Shown one piece after another: positions 12,420 to 20,501 of a stretch of DNA of 64,000 nt; the first letter of the stretch is position 1, and each line of letters opens with the position of its first letter. The translations under genes and the position numbers were made by a program. The stretch comes from Aeromicrobium fastidiosum. GTDB taxonomy: Bacteria > Actinomycetota > Actinomycetes > Propionibacteriales > Nocardioidaceae. The stretch spans positions 1,054,001-1,118,000 of the forward strand of contig NZ_JAGIOG010000001.1 of the NCBI RefSeq assembly GCF_017876595.1. The letters are read 5' to 3'. The notes under the pieces are model-generated. The model worked only from the letters and a program-made list of their open reading frames with translations, was not told the origin of the DNA and made no database searches.

Positions 12420-14597
12420 ATGAGCGCCAACCCCGTACGCCTGCAGGCCATCACCGACGTCGAGGCGTACGTGCCGCCGGCACCCAGCTTCAGCCCCGGC
12501 GAGACGCCCGGCGACATCTTCGGCATGAACGTCTTCAGCAAGACCGTGATGCAGAAGCGCCTGCCCAAGTCGGTCTACAAGTCGGTCATCGCCACGATCG
12601 AGAACTCCGAGATGCTCGACCCCATGGTCGCCGACTCCGTCGCGTCCGCCATGAAGGACTGGGCGATCGAGAAGGGTGCCACCCACTACGCGCACGTGTT
12701 CTACCCGCTGACGGGCTTCACGGCAGAGAAGCACGACGGCTTCTTCGACCCGGTCGGCGACGGCACCGCACTGGCCGAGTTCGCCGGCAAGACCCTGGTG
12801 CAGGGCGAGCCCGATGCGTCCAGCTTCCCGAACGGCGGCCTGCGCAACACCTTCGAGGCGCGCGGCTACACCGGCTGGGACGTCACGAGCCCCGCCTACA
12901 TCCTGGAGAACCCCAACGGCAACACGCTGTGCATCCCGACGGTGTTCATCTCGATGACCGGCGAGGCGCTCGACCACAAGACGCCGCTGCTGCGCGCCCA
13001 GCAGGCCATGGCCGTGCACGCCGAGCGGGTGCTGACGCTGTTCGGTCACACCCCGTCGGCGGTCGTCTCGTACTGCGGTCCCGAGCAGGAGTACTTCCTG
13101 ATCGACCGGCACTTCTTCGTCGCCCGTCCCGATCTGCTCAACTCGGGGCGCACCCTGTTCGGGGCCAAGCCGCCCAAGGGCCAGGAGTTCGACGACCACT
13201 ACTTCGGCGCGATCCCCGAGCGGGTGCTGGGCTTCATGGCCGACACCGAGCGCGAGCTGTTCAAGCTCGGCATCCCCGCCAAGACCCGCCACAACGAGGT
13301 GGCACCCGGGCAGTTCGAGATCGCGCCGATGTTCGAGGCCGCCAACGTGGGCGCCGACCACCAGCAGCTGCTCATGACGACGTTCAAGACCGTCGCCCGC
13401 AAGCACGGCATGGAGTGCCTGTTCCACGAGAAGCCGTTCGAGGGCGTCAACGGATCGGGCAAGCACGTCAACTTCTCGCTCGGCAACGCGACCGAGGGCA
13501 ACCTGCTCCTGCCGGGCGACACCCCGCACGACAACGCGCAGTTCCTGGTGTTCTGCGCGGCCGTGATCCGCGCCGTCCACCAGTACGGCGGACTGCTGCG
13601 CGCATCGGTCGCATCGGCCAGCAACGACCACCGTCTCGGTGCCAACGAGGCACCGCCGGCGATCATCTCGATCTTCCTGGGCGACCAGCTGGCCGGCGTG
13701 TTCGAGCAGCTCGCCAAGGGGCCTGCGACCTCGTCGAAGGGTCGCGGCACGCTGCAGATCGGCGTCGACACGCTGCCCGTCCTGCCGACCGATCCGGGCG
13801 ACCGCAACCGCACCAGCCCGTTCGCGTTCACCGGCAACCGCTTCGAGTTCCGCGCGCCCGGGTCGTTGCAGTCGGTCGCCGGCCCGATGACGACGATCAA
13901 CGCGATCATGGCCGAGGCGCTGGACCACATCGCCACGAAGCTCGAGACCGCGATCGAGCTCGGCACCGAGTTCAACGAGGCCGTGCAGGCGCTGCTGACC
14001 GAGCTCATCACCGATCACGGCTCGGTCGTGTTCAACGGCAACGGCTACTCCGACGAGTGGCAGGTCGAGGCCGCCGAGCGCGGTCTGCCCAACCTGCGCA
14101 CGACGCTCGACGCGCTGCCCGAGCTGATCACGGATGCGTCGGTGCAGCTGTTCGAGCGCTACGGCATCTTCACCGAGAGCGAGGCGCACTCGCGCTACGA
14201 GATCGGCCTCGAGCACTACACGCAGAGCATCATGGTCGAGGCGCTGTCGACGCTCGAGATCGGTCAGACGTCGGTGCTCCCCGCGGGCGTCCGCTACCAG
14301 ACCGAGCTCGCGACCAACGTCACCGCGCTGAAGACCGCCGGCATCGACGCCGACATGGACCTGCTCGAGGAGGTCACGGCGATCATCGCTGACCTGCGTG
14401 CGGGCATCGGCGCGCTGCGCATCGCGATCGAGGCCTCGCACTCCGCCGAGGACGCGCTGGCCGAGGCGACGCACGCGCAGTCGGCGCTGCTGCCCGCGAT
14501 GGCGACGGTCCGTGCCGCCGCCGACCGGCTCGAGTCGACCGTCGCGGACGACCTCTGGCCGCTGCCGACGTACCAGGAGATGCTCTACATCCTGTGA
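12420..14597 (+). CDS. glnN: Glutamine synthetase type III
   Basis: A 725-residue GSIII enzyme, which condenses glutamate and ammonia using ATP. Length separates it from GSI (about 470) and GSII (about 350). Diagnostic GSIII stretches include [20 protein letters not shown] near the N terminus, the Glu-rich [26 protein letters not shown] with the ATP and metal ligands, [14 protein letters not shown], and [16 protein letters not shown]. The C-terminal helical extension (about 600-725) is typical of the type. GAGAAGGA lies before the ATG. Type III enzymes are less common than GlnA in actinobacteria, so it may be a second glutamine synthetase here. Confidence 0.95.
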   Translation: MSANPVRLQAITDVEAYVPPAPSFSPGETPGDIFGMNVFSKTVMQKRLPKSVYKSVIATIENSEMLDPMVADSVASAMKDWAIEKGATHYAHVFYPLTGFTAEKHDGFFDPVGDGTALAEFAGKTLVQGEPDASSFPNGGLRNTFEARGYTGWDVTSPAYILENPNGNTLCIPTVFISMTGEALDHKTPLLRAQQAMAVHAERVLTLFGHTPSAVVSYCGPEQEYFLIDRHFFVARPDLLNSGRTLFGAKPPKGQEFDDHYFGAIPERVLGFMADTERELFKLGIPAKTRHNEVAPGQFEIAPMFEAANVGADHQQLLMTTFKTVARKHGMECLFHEKPFEGVNGSGKHVNFSLGNATEGNLLLPGDTPHDNAQFLVFCAAVIRAVHQYGGLLRASVASASNDHRLGANEAPPAIISIFLGDQLAGVFEQLAKGPATSSKGRGTLQIGVDTLPVLPTDPGDRNRTSPFAFTGNRFEFRAPGSLQSVAGPMTTINAIMAEALDHIATKLETAIELGTEFNEAVQALLTELITDHGSVVFNGNGYSDEWQVEAAERGLPNLRTTLDALPELITDASVQLFERYGIFTESEAHSRYEIGLEHYTQSIMVEALSTLEIGQTSVLPAGVRYQTELATNVTALKTAGIDADMDLLEEVTAIIADLRAGIGALRIAIEASHSAEDALAEATHAQSALLPAMATVRAAADRLESTVADDLWPLPTYQEMLYIL

Positions 14598-14691
14598 CGC
14601 CGGCAGGCCTCGGGGTCTCTTCGGGGCGGACGAGCGAGCGCCACCCGCGCCGACTACCGTCGTGGTGACTGCTGACACACGAGGAGACCCC

Positions 14692-15777
14692 ATGCCGCAG
14701 ATCGTTCGAGGAGTTGTCGCCCTGTCGAAGGGTGAGCCTGTCGTCACGACGAACATCGTGATCCCCGACCCGGGTCCGGGTGAGGCTGTGGTCGACATCA
14801 GTGCGTGCGGGGTGTGCCACACCGATCTGCACTATCGCGAGGGTGGCATCAACGACGAGTTCCCGTTCCTGCTGGGTCACGAGGCTGCGGGTGTGGTGGA
14901 GTCGGTCGGTGAGGGTGTCACGGATGTGGCTCCGGGTGACTTCGTGGTGCTGAACTGGCGGGCGGTGTGCGGGAGCTGTCGGGCGTGTCTGCGGGGGCGT
15001 CCGTGGTACTGCTTCGACACGCACAACGCGAAGCAGAAGATGACGTTGGAGGACGGCACCGAGCTGTCGCCGGCGTTGGGTATCGGTGCGTTCGCCGACA
15101 AGACGCTGGTCGCTGCGGGTCAGTGCACCAAGGTCGATCCGGCCGCGTCGCCGGCTGCGGTGGGTCTGTTGGGTTGCGGTGTGATGGCGGGTCTGGGTGC
15201 GGCGATCAACACCGGCAACGTGCAGCGGGGTGACTCGGTCGCGGTGATCGGCTGCGGCGGGGTCGGGTCGGCGGCGATCGCCGGTGCGCGTTTGGCGAAT
15301 GCGGCGAAGATCATCGCGATCGATCTGGACGATCGCAAGCTCGAGTGGGCCAAGGGCATGGGTGCCACCCACACCATCAACGCGGGGGCAGGCGACGTCG
15401 TCGAAGCGATTCAGGCGTTGACCGGCGGCCATGGCGCGGATGTGGTGATCGATGCGGTGGGTCGTCCCGAGACGTGGAAGCAGGCGTTCTACGGACGTGA
15501 CCTGGCCGGCACGGTCGTGCTGGTCGGTGTCCCGACGCCCGACATGCAGCTCGAGCTGCCGCTGATCGACGTGTTCGGACGCGGCGGGTCGCTGAAGTCG
15601 TCCTGGTACGGCGACTGCCTGCCGTCCAGGGATTTCCCGATGCTGGTCGACCTGTACCAGCAGGGACGGCTCGATCTGGATGCGTTCGTGACCGAGACGA
15701 TCGGCATCGACGACGTCGAGGCCGCGTTCGCCAAGATGCACCACGGCGACGTCCTGCGCTCGGTCGTGACGCTCTGA
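14692..15777 (+). CDS. mscR: S-(hydroxymethyl)mycothiol dehydrogenase
   Basis: A 361-residue zinc alcohol dehydrogenase that oxidises the formaldehyde-mycothiol adduct with NAD; MscR also reduces S-nitrosomycothiol. The catalytic zinc site is Cys 39 (CGVCHTDL) with the GHE motif at 62-64. Structural zinc ligands are Cys 93, 96, 99 and 107. The NAD motif is GCGGVGS. The ATG at 14692 has GAGGAG eight bases upstream. Codons up to about 15500 use more GGT, GTG and TTG than the neighbours, hinting at a different history. The next gene overlaps by one base. Confidence 0.93.
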   Translation: MPQIVRGVVALSKGEPVVTTNIVIPDPGPGEAVVDISACGVCHTDLHYREGGINDEFPFLLGHEAAGVVESVGEGVTDVAPGDFVVLNWRAVCGSCRACLRGRPWYCFDTHNAKQKMTLEDGTELSPALGIGAFADKTLVAAGQCTKVDPAASPAAVGLLGCGVMAGLGAAINTGNVQRGDSVAVIGCGGVGSAAIAGARLANAAKIIAIDLDDRKLEWAKGMGATHTINAGAGDVVEAIQALTGGHGADVVIDAVGRPETWKQAFYGRDLAGTVVLVGVPTPDMQLELPLIDVFGRGGSLKSSWYGDCLPSRDFPMLVDLYQQGRLDLDAFVTETIGIDDVEAAFAKMHHGDVLRSVVTL

Positions 15778-16403
15778 TGGCCGCACGGGTGCAGAAGGTC
15801 GTCACGTCGGGGCAGTTCGCCCTGGACGGTGGGTCCTGGGATGTCGACAACAACGTGTGGCTGGTCGGTGACGACGCCGAAGTGATCGTGATCGACGCAC
15901 CCCACGACGCGCCGGCGATCCTGGATGCGATCGACGGACGCAGCGTGGTGGCGATCGTGCTGACCCACGGGCACAACGACCACATCAACGCCGCGGTCGA
16001 GCTCGGCAGGGCCACCGGCGCGGACGTGTGGTTCCCGCCCGAGGACCGCATGTTGTGGGATGCCGAGCACGACTCCCCGCCGGACCAGGAGCTGCACTCG
16101 GGGGCCACGTTCGAGGTCGCCGGCACCACGTTGCGGGCGATCCCGACACCGGGTCACTCCCCGGGCAGCACGTGCCTCTACGCACCCGACCTGGGTGTCG
16201 TGTTCTCCGGCGACACGCTCTTCAACGGCGGACCGGGAGCGACGGGCCGGTCGTACTCGGACTTCGACACGATCATCGAGTCGATCCGCGAACGCCTGCT
16301 CACGCTGCCCGACGAGACGGTCGTCCACACCGGCCACGGCGACGACACCAGCATCGGCGCCGAGAAGCCCCACCTCGACGACTGGATCAAGCGCGGTTCG
16401 TGA
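15777..16403 (+). CDS. MBL-fold metallo-hydrolase paired with mscR
   Basis: A 208-residue metallo-beta-lactamase-fold enzyme. The metal motif THGHNDH gives His 64, His 66, Asp 68 and His 69; later ligands are in TPGHSPGS, FSGDTLF and HTGHGDDT, the glyoxalase II-like pattern. Its ATG overlaps the mscR stop, as in the Rv2259-Rv2260 pair of Mycobacterium. Inference: it hydrolyses the S-formylmycothiol ester made by MscR, or a related mycothiol thioester, completing formaldehyde oxidation to formate. This has not been shown from the sequence. Confidence 0.88.
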   Translation: MAARVQKVVTSGQFALDGGSWDVDNNVWLVGDDAEVIVIDAPHDAPAILDAIDGRSVVAIVLTHGHNDHINAAVELGRATGADVWFPPEDRMLWDAEHDSPPDQELHSGATFEVAGTTLRAIPTPGHSPGSTCLYAPDLGVVFSGDTLFNGGPGATGRSYSDFDTIIESIRERLLTLPDETVVHTGHGDDTSIGAEKPHLDDWIKRGS

Positions 16404-16406
16404 GCT

Positions 16407-16607
16407 TCAGCGGCTGCGCGGCCACACCCGCGCAGCCGCGAGCACGCCCACGGCGAGCACGACGATCGCGAGGATCGGACGCTTGTCGGTCTCGGCGACC
16501 TTCTCCTGGGCTCGCGACTTGACGTCGAGCTTGGCCGCGAGCGCATCGACGGTCTTGCCGAGGTGCTCGCGGGTCTCCTTGATCTCCTGCTCGAGGTCAG
16601 AGCTCAT
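16407..16607 (-). CDS. DUF3618 membrane-anchored protein
   Basis: A 66-residue protein: an N-terminal amphipathic helix (SSDLEQEIKETREHLGKTVDAL, about 2-24) typical of DUF3618, a charged middle, and one C-terminal membrane helix (PILAIVVLAVGVLAAARVW). It is the last gene of a three-gene minus-strand operon with a holin-like and a YtxH-like protein, and is convergent with the metallo-hydrolase with only three bases between stops. Role unknown; such sets are often stress-induced envelope proteins. Confidence 0.85.
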   Translation of the reverse strand: MSSDLEQEIKETREHLGKTVDALAAKLDVKSRAQEKVAETDKRPILAIVVLAVGVLAAARVWPRSR

Positions 16608-17023
16608 CAGGACGTCCCATCGTGGTCGGTGCCGTGCTTGGCGGTGTCGATGTCGGCCTTGACGCTCTCGACGCGCGCGGCAGGCGGGTCACCGGCCGTG
16701 CTGATGCTGCCCTTGCCGACGAGCGCGGCGACTCCCGCAGCCGCGAAGAGCACGACGGCCACGATCGCCGCGGCGATCCACGGCTCGAGTCCCTCGGCGA
16801 TGCCGAGGATCGCCGCCGCGATGAGAGCGCCGAGGCCGTACAGCGCGAGGGTGCCGGCGAGTCCGAACAGTCCCGCACCGAGGCCGACCCTCTTGCCCGT
16901 CGTGGCGAGGTCCTGCTTGGCCATGGCCAGCTCGTCGCGGATCAGCGTCGAGATGTCCTCCATCGCCTGCGTCATGAGCTGGCCCGTGGACGCCTCGCCG
17001 ACGGGGGTGCGGTCGTCGCTCAC
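16607..17023 (-). CDS. Holin-like membrane protein (actinobacterial holin-X/phage holin family)
   Basis: A 138-residue protein of the 'phage holin family' common on actinobacterial chromosomes. It begins with a cytoplasmic helix (STGQLMTQAMEDISTLIRDE), then two membrane helices near 48-76 and 82-103. There is no phage gene around it, so this is a housekeeping envelope protein, not prophage. The GTG start overlaps the stop of the upstream gene (GTGA), and its own stop overlaps the next start. Confidence 0.85.
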   Translation of the reverse strand: MSDDRTPVGEASTGQLMTQAMEDISTLIRDELAMAKQDLATTGKRVGLGAGLFGLAGTLALYGLGALIAAAILGIAEGLEPWIAAAIVAVVLFAAAGVAALVGKGSISTAGDPPAARVESVKADIDTAKHGTDHDGTS

Positions 17024-17328
17024 GCCGTCCCCTGCCCCGGCGCGATCGTCGAGGGCTGCTCGTGGCTGGTGTCGTGCGACGACACCTTCTCGGCGACCTT
17101 GTCCTTGACGCTCGAGGCGGTGTCAGCCACCTTCGAGCCCGCCTTGTGGCTGAGGTCGGCACCCGCCTGCTTGGCGTGAGTCTGCACCTCGTCGACGGCA
17201 TCCTGCACCGACGGGCTGTTCCAGGTCTTGTTCGCCTGGCTCTTGATCTGCTCGTATCGCTCGCGGCCGGCGCGGGATCCGAGGACGTACCCGGCTCCCG
17301 CGGCCACGAGCAGCGTCAGCTTCTTCAC
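17020..17328 (-). CDS. YtxH-like general-stress membrane protein
   Basis: A 102-residue protein: MKKLTLLVAAGAGYVLGSRAG forms a single N-terminal membrane segment ending in the YVLGSRAGRERYEQI motif common to YtxH-like proteins, followed by a soluble helical tail (KSQANKTWNSPSVQDAVDEV and more). The GTG at 17328 is chosen because GAGGAG lies about ten bases upstream; a longer reading would start at 17391 without support. First gene of the operon with the holin-like and DUF3618 genes. Confidence 0.82.
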   Translation of the reverse strand: MKKLTLLVAAGAGYVLGSRAGRERYEQIKSQANKTWNSPSVQDAVDEVQTHAKQAGADLSHKAGSKVADTASSVKDKVAEKVSSHDTSHEQPSTIAPGQGTA

Positions 17329-17406
17329 GGTGAACCACTCCTCTGTGGGTGCTGGACCCAGGGGGTACCCCGTCACCCAGAGATGACGCACATCGTGCTG
17401 GCGGGG

Positions 17407-17586
17407 TCAGCGGCCGAGGATCAGGTTTCCGTAGTACGCGGTGACGGGCTGGTGACGCGCGACGCGCACCTTGCGGTTCTCGAGCAGGAAGTTCGCGAAC
17501 ACGCTCAGCAGGACGGCTGCGCTCAGGATGGCGGCGACGGCCAGGACGACGAGCAGGGCGGTGGGGGTGGGGATGTCGAAGGTCAT
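17407..17586 (-). CDS. Small membrane protein under TetR control (59 aa)
   Basis: Starts MTFDIPTPTALLVVLAVAA and continues ILSAAVLLSVFANFLLENRK, one hydrophobic helix (about 8-33), followed by a basic tail (VRVARHQPVTAYYGNLILGR). AGGAGG sits eight bases before the ATG, a strong Shine-Dalgarno. The upstream gap of 117 bases to the divergent TetR gene contains two tandem dyads likely to be the TetR operators. Family not recognised; the single helix and basic tail suggest a small regulator or partner of a membrane protein. Confidence 0.7.
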   Translation of the reverse strand: MTFDIPTPTALLVVLAVAAILSAAVLLSVFANFLLENRKVRVARHQPVTAYYGNLILGR

Positions 17587-17615
17587 GATGTCCTCCTAGT
17601 AGGTGATGTAGATTC

Positions 17616-17646
17616 TTCTACACATGTAGAAGTCTACACCTGTAGA
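17616..17646. promoter_or_regulatory. Twin operator dyads between TetR gene and small membrane protein gene
   Basis: Two near-identical dyads, TCTACA-ca-TGTAGA at 17617-17630 (arms extend to TTCTACA/TGTAGAA at 17616-17631) and TCTACA-cc-TGTAGA at 17633-17646, centred 16 bases apart. They lie just upstream of the 59-residue gene and 58 bases before the TetR ATG. Binding by the TetR protein is inferred. Confidence 0.75.
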
Positions 17647-17703
17647 GAACGGCCCGACAACCCGGAACGTTAGTGTTCTGACACACAGTGGAGGACGGTG
17701 TTC

Positions 17704-18276
17704 ATGGCAGGCAGCCCCCGGATGCAGCAGCTGCTCGATGCGGGTGTCGAGGTGGTCGGCAGCGTCGGCCTGCGTGGTTTGACGCACCGGGCCGTCGATC
17801 GTGCCGCCGGTCTGCCAGAAGGCAGCTGCTCGGCGTACCTGCGCACTCGCTTGGCGCTGCTGACCGCGATGACCGAGTACGTCTCGGGCCGGATGGCCGA
17901 CGACGTGCGAGCACTGGCCGACGTCATCAACCAGCATCCCGGCGACGACGAGCGCGCGGTGCGGGAGACCTTGAACCTGTTCATCGGGTGGTTGGAGCAT
18001 CCCGAGCTGCTCGTCACGCGACTCGAGCTCGGTCTCGAAGGGCGACGCCAGCCGGAGCTGGCCGAGATCTCGACGGCGTGGGACCGTCAGCTGCGAGCCA
18101 TCGTCACCGATGTGATGATCCGCGGCGAGCACCCGGAGCCCGAGGAGCGGGCAGAGACGCTGCTCGCGGCGATGGACGGTGTCCTGACCCGGGCCCTGCG
18201 GGAGGCACCCGACCGGCGTCGCGAGTTCGTGGAGCGAAGCCTGCAGCTGCTGATCTTCTCGCTGGCGGGACGGTAG
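17704..18276 (+). CDS. TetR-family transcriptional regulator
   Basis: A 190-residue regulator. The N-terminal HTH (GSVGLRGLTHRAVDRAAGLPEGSCSAYLR, within about 20-50) has the TetR pattern 'G...lT...vA..AGv..gs.Y..F'. The C-terminal ligand domain is generic. The ATG at 17704 has GGAGG about ten bases upstream; the GTG at 17698 is too close to it. Divergent from the 59-residue membrane protein with two shared dyads, so it probably represses itself and that gene. Ligand unknown. Confidence 0.88.
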   Translation: MAGSPRMQQLLDAGVEVVGSVGLRGLTHRAVDRAAGLPEGSCSAYLRTRLALLTAMTEYVSGRMADDVRALADVINQHPGDDERAVRETLNLFIGWLEHPELLVTRLELGLEGRRQPELAEISTAWDRQLRAIVTDVMIRGEHPEPEERAETLLAAMDGVLTRALREAPDRRREFVERSLQLLIFSLAGR

Positions 18277-18305
18277 CCCCGGCCGCCGTGCACATGACCG
18301 GGGCT
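18275..18305. terminator. Hairpin between convergent TetR and azoreductase-like genes
   Basis: AGCCCCGG at 18275-18282 pairs with CCGGGGCT at 18298-18305 around a 15-base loop in the 48-bp convergent gap, so it could act in both directions. No T-tract is seen. Confidence 0.5.
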
Positions 18306-18324
18306 GCCGGGCCACCCGCACTGA

Positions 18325-18987
18325 TCAGGCAGCAGCTGCCCGCAGCTTGAGCGTCACGGATCGACCGCCGGCACGTGCCGCGTCGTGCGACTCGGCCAGT
18401 TGCTCGCGCGCCAGGTCGCGCAGCTCGGCCATCTGCGGGTTCACCTCCGCGAGCGTCAATTCGGTCTCGATGACGTCGAGGTCGAGCTGCCAGACGTCCT
18501 CGAGGATGCGGCGGAGGTAGGCCGTCGCGTGGTCCCACCCGGCGCGCGGCGTGCCCTCGCCGTAGCCCCCGCCGCGTGCCACGACCAGGAAGGCGGGCTT
18601 GCCCTTGACGGTCTCGGTGCCGGGAGCGAACCGCGGATCGGAGATCAGGGTGTCGATCCAGAGCTTGAGGTGTGCCGACACGCCGAAGTTGTAGAGCGGC
18701 GTGGCGATGATGAGCACGTCGGCCGCCACGACCTCGTCGGCGAGCTCGGCCGCGAAGGCCTTGGCGGCACGCTGCTCGGGCGTCCACTCGGTCTCGGGCA
18801 CGAATCCCGCGAACGCGGACGTCGCCCAGACGTCGCCTGGCAGCGGCTGCGTGCCGACGTCGCGGCGGGTCACGGTCGTGTCGCCGCCCTCGGCCTCGAG
18901 GATCGCGGCCTCGAGCGTGTCGGCGACGGCGCGGCTGACCGAGCCCTCGGTGCGGATGCTGGAGTCCAGCCGGAAGATCGTGCTCAT
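18325..18987 (-). CDS. azoR: FMN-dependent NADH-azoreductase-like flavoprotein
   Basis: A 220-residue flavodoxin-fold protein of the AzoR/NAD(P)H quinone oxidoreductase group. The phosphate-binding start (RLDSSIRTEGSVSRAVAD) and the FMN motif PLYNFGVSAHLKLWID are visible. Such enzymes transfer two electrons to quinones or azo compounds. It is divergent from a MarR gene, a frequent arrangement in which quinone or electrophile stress relieves repression. Substrate not certain. Confidence 0.85.
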   Translation of the reverse strand: MSTIFRLDSSIRTEGSVSRAVADTLEAAILEAEGGDTTVTRRDVGTQPLPGDVWATSAFAGFVPETEWTPEQRAAKAFAAELADEVVAADVLIIATPLYNFGVSAHLKLWIDTLISDPRFAPGTETVKGKPAFLVVARGGGYGEGTPRAGWDHATAYLRRILEDVWQLDLDVIETELTLAEVNPQMAELRDLAREQLAESHDAARAGGRSVTLKLRAAAA

Positions 18988-19047
18988 GGTTGCTCCTTCG
19001 TCGTCGCGAGAGCGACATAGTCTGTATGGCCGATCATATTACACGCC

Positions 19048-19070
19048 GATCATCTCGATCCATGATGATC
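19048..19070. promoter_or_regulatory. Candidate MarR operator
   Basis: GATCATC (19048-19054) and GATGATC (19064-19070) form an inverted repeat with 9 bases between, in the 115-bp divergent gap between azoR and the MarR gene and just upstream of the MarR -10 at 19091-19096. Confidence 0.5.
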
Positions 19071-19102
19071 TGGATCTCGACCCTCGGGGATAGACTCGGC
19101 TC

Positions 19103-19585
19103 ATGGACGAGTCGACCCCACCCGCGGCAGCGGGTCAGGTCGATCTCGGACGCGCCCTCAGTGCGGTGCTCCGTCGTTACCTCAAGGGCGCGGGTGCCGC
19201 GATCGAGGACGTTCCGGGCGGACCGCGGGGCTTCCAGGTGCTGTCGATCGCCGACGAGGGAGCCTGCAGCAACCAGGCCATGATCGCCATGCGGCTGGGT
19301 CTCGACCGTACGGTCATGACGTACCTGGTCGACGACCTCGAGGGGGCAGGGCTGGTCGAGCGACGTCCCGACCCGGCGGACCGCAGGGCTCGTCAGGTCG
19401 TGGTCACTCCCCGGGGACGCTCGCTGCTGGAGACCTCTACCGCGAGCATCCGCGACGTCGAGCGCGCCGTGCTGGCCGGGCTCTCCGACGACGAGGTCGA
19501 GACCTTCAGGTCGCTGCTGGCTCGGGTCACCGACGGAGCCCCCGACGACCACTCCGGGTGCGGCGCGCCTGTACCCGAGTGCTGA
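19103..19585 (+). CDS. MarR-family transcriptional regulator
   Basis: A 160-residue winged-helix regulator: SNQAMIAMRLGLDRTVMTYLVDDLE is the recognition helix region, followed by the wing RRPDPADRRARQVVVTPRG, the MarR hallmark (DxRxxxxxLT-type). The C-terminal dimer helix runs to ~150, and the tail ends with two cysteines (CGAPVPEC) that could be redox-sensing. A TAGACT -10 lies six bases before the ATG with no Shine-Dalgarno, so the transcript is probably leaderless. Divergent azoR is the likely target. Confidence 0.9.
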   Translation: MDESTPPAAAGQVDLGRALSAVLRRYLKGAGAAIEDVPGGPRGFQVLSIADEGACSNQAMIAMRLGLDRTVMTYLVDDLEGAGLVERRPDPADRRARQVVVTPRGRSLLETSTASIRDVERAVLAGLSDDEVETFRSLLARVTDGAPDDHSGCGAPVPEC

Positions 19586-19598
19586 GGGACTTGAGGGG

Positions 19599-20468
19599 CT
19601 AGTGGCCCGCTGACGCGGGAACGCCGGCACCCATGGCCCACCGGATGGCCCCCGTGACCGCGATCCCGCTGGTGCGCACCGCCGTGGCCTCGGTGAGCGG
19701 CAACCACGGCAGGCGCAGCGGGATGCGGGTCCAGCGGGGCATCATCGACACCGCGGCCGCCGACAGCAGCCCGTACGGACCGCGCAGCGCGATCGGCACC
19801 GGCGGGTGCACGAGGATGAATCGGGCCGTCCGGCGGGCGGCAGGGGTGCCGCGCAGCTCGGGGCGGTAGAGCGCCATGACCTCGGCGAGCTCGGCCACGG
19901 TCTCCGGGACGTCGACGGCCCCGAGCGCGCGGGCCACGTGCGCCGTCTCGGACACGTACGCGTCGCGACCGGCAGCGTCGAGCCGACGGGCCCCGTAGCG
20001 GTCGTGCGCGCGCAAGAAGCTGTCGATCTCCGCGACGTGCACCCAGCGCAGCAGATGCGGGTTGGACGCCTCGTACGGACGTCCGTCGGGTGCCACGCCA
20101 TGGATGCGACCGTGCACCGCGCGCACGATGCGGACCGCGCGATCGGCGTCCTCGATCGTGCCGAAGGTGGTTTCGGCCAAGAAGGTGCTGGTGCGCTGGA
20201 GGCGTCCCCACGGGTCTCCGCGATACCCCGAGTGCTCATCGACCGCGGCCATCGCCAACGGGTGCAGCGACTGCAGCAGCAGAGCACGCATGCCGCCGAC
20301 GAACATCGACGCGTCGGAATGGACCCGCTGGATCGCCGAGTCGGGCCCGAAGCGACGGGGCCCCTCCGCGAGGTGGATGCGATCGCGCCGCGCGGGCCCC
20401 TCGTCGCCTGCAACGCGGGCGAAGATCGCCGCGCCAGCGCGGTCACGGACGATGTTGAACGGGTTCAT
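19599..20468 (-). CDS. MpaB-like oxygenase family protein (DUF2236)
   Basis: A 289-residue protein of the DUF2236 family, related to rubber oxygenase and fungal MpaB. Typical segments are VGGMRALLLQSLHPLAMAAVDEHS near residue 60, with the conserved His, RTSTFLAETTFGT, and HLLRWVHVAEIDSFLRAH with a second His. In the family these histidines can bind a b-type haem. Substrate is unknown. It is convergent with the MarR gene and 33 bases from the ABC transporter end on the same strand. Confidence 0.85.
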   Translation of the reverse strand: MNPFNIVRDRAGAAIFARVAGDEGPARRDRIHLAEGPRRFGPDSAIQRVHSDASMFVGGMRALLLQSLHPLAMAAVDEHSGYRGDPWGRLQRTSTFLAETTFGTIEDADRAVRIVRAVHGRIHGVAPDGRPYEASNPHLLRWVHVAEIDSFLRAHDRYGARRLDAAGRDAYVSETAHVARALGAVDVPETVAELAEVMALYRPELRGTPAARRTARFILVHPPVPIALRGPYGLLSAAAVSMMPRWTRIPLRLPWLPLTEATAVRTSGIAVTGAIRWAMGAGVPASAGH

Positions 20469-20501
20469 CTTCTCAGTCTGCGCCCGCGCGGCGGTCTTCG
20501 C

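Noticed and set aside
16607..17023. Holin-like gene as evidence for a prophage
   Set aside because: It is a common chromosomal actinobacterial membrane family; there are no phage structural, integrase or lysis genes around it.
17362..17371. GGGGTACCCC palindrome as a SigF/SigB -10 (GGGTAC) for the YtxH operon
   Set aside because: The operon type suits a stress sigma factor, but no GTTT-like -35 lies 15-17 bases upstream, so the match alone is too weak.
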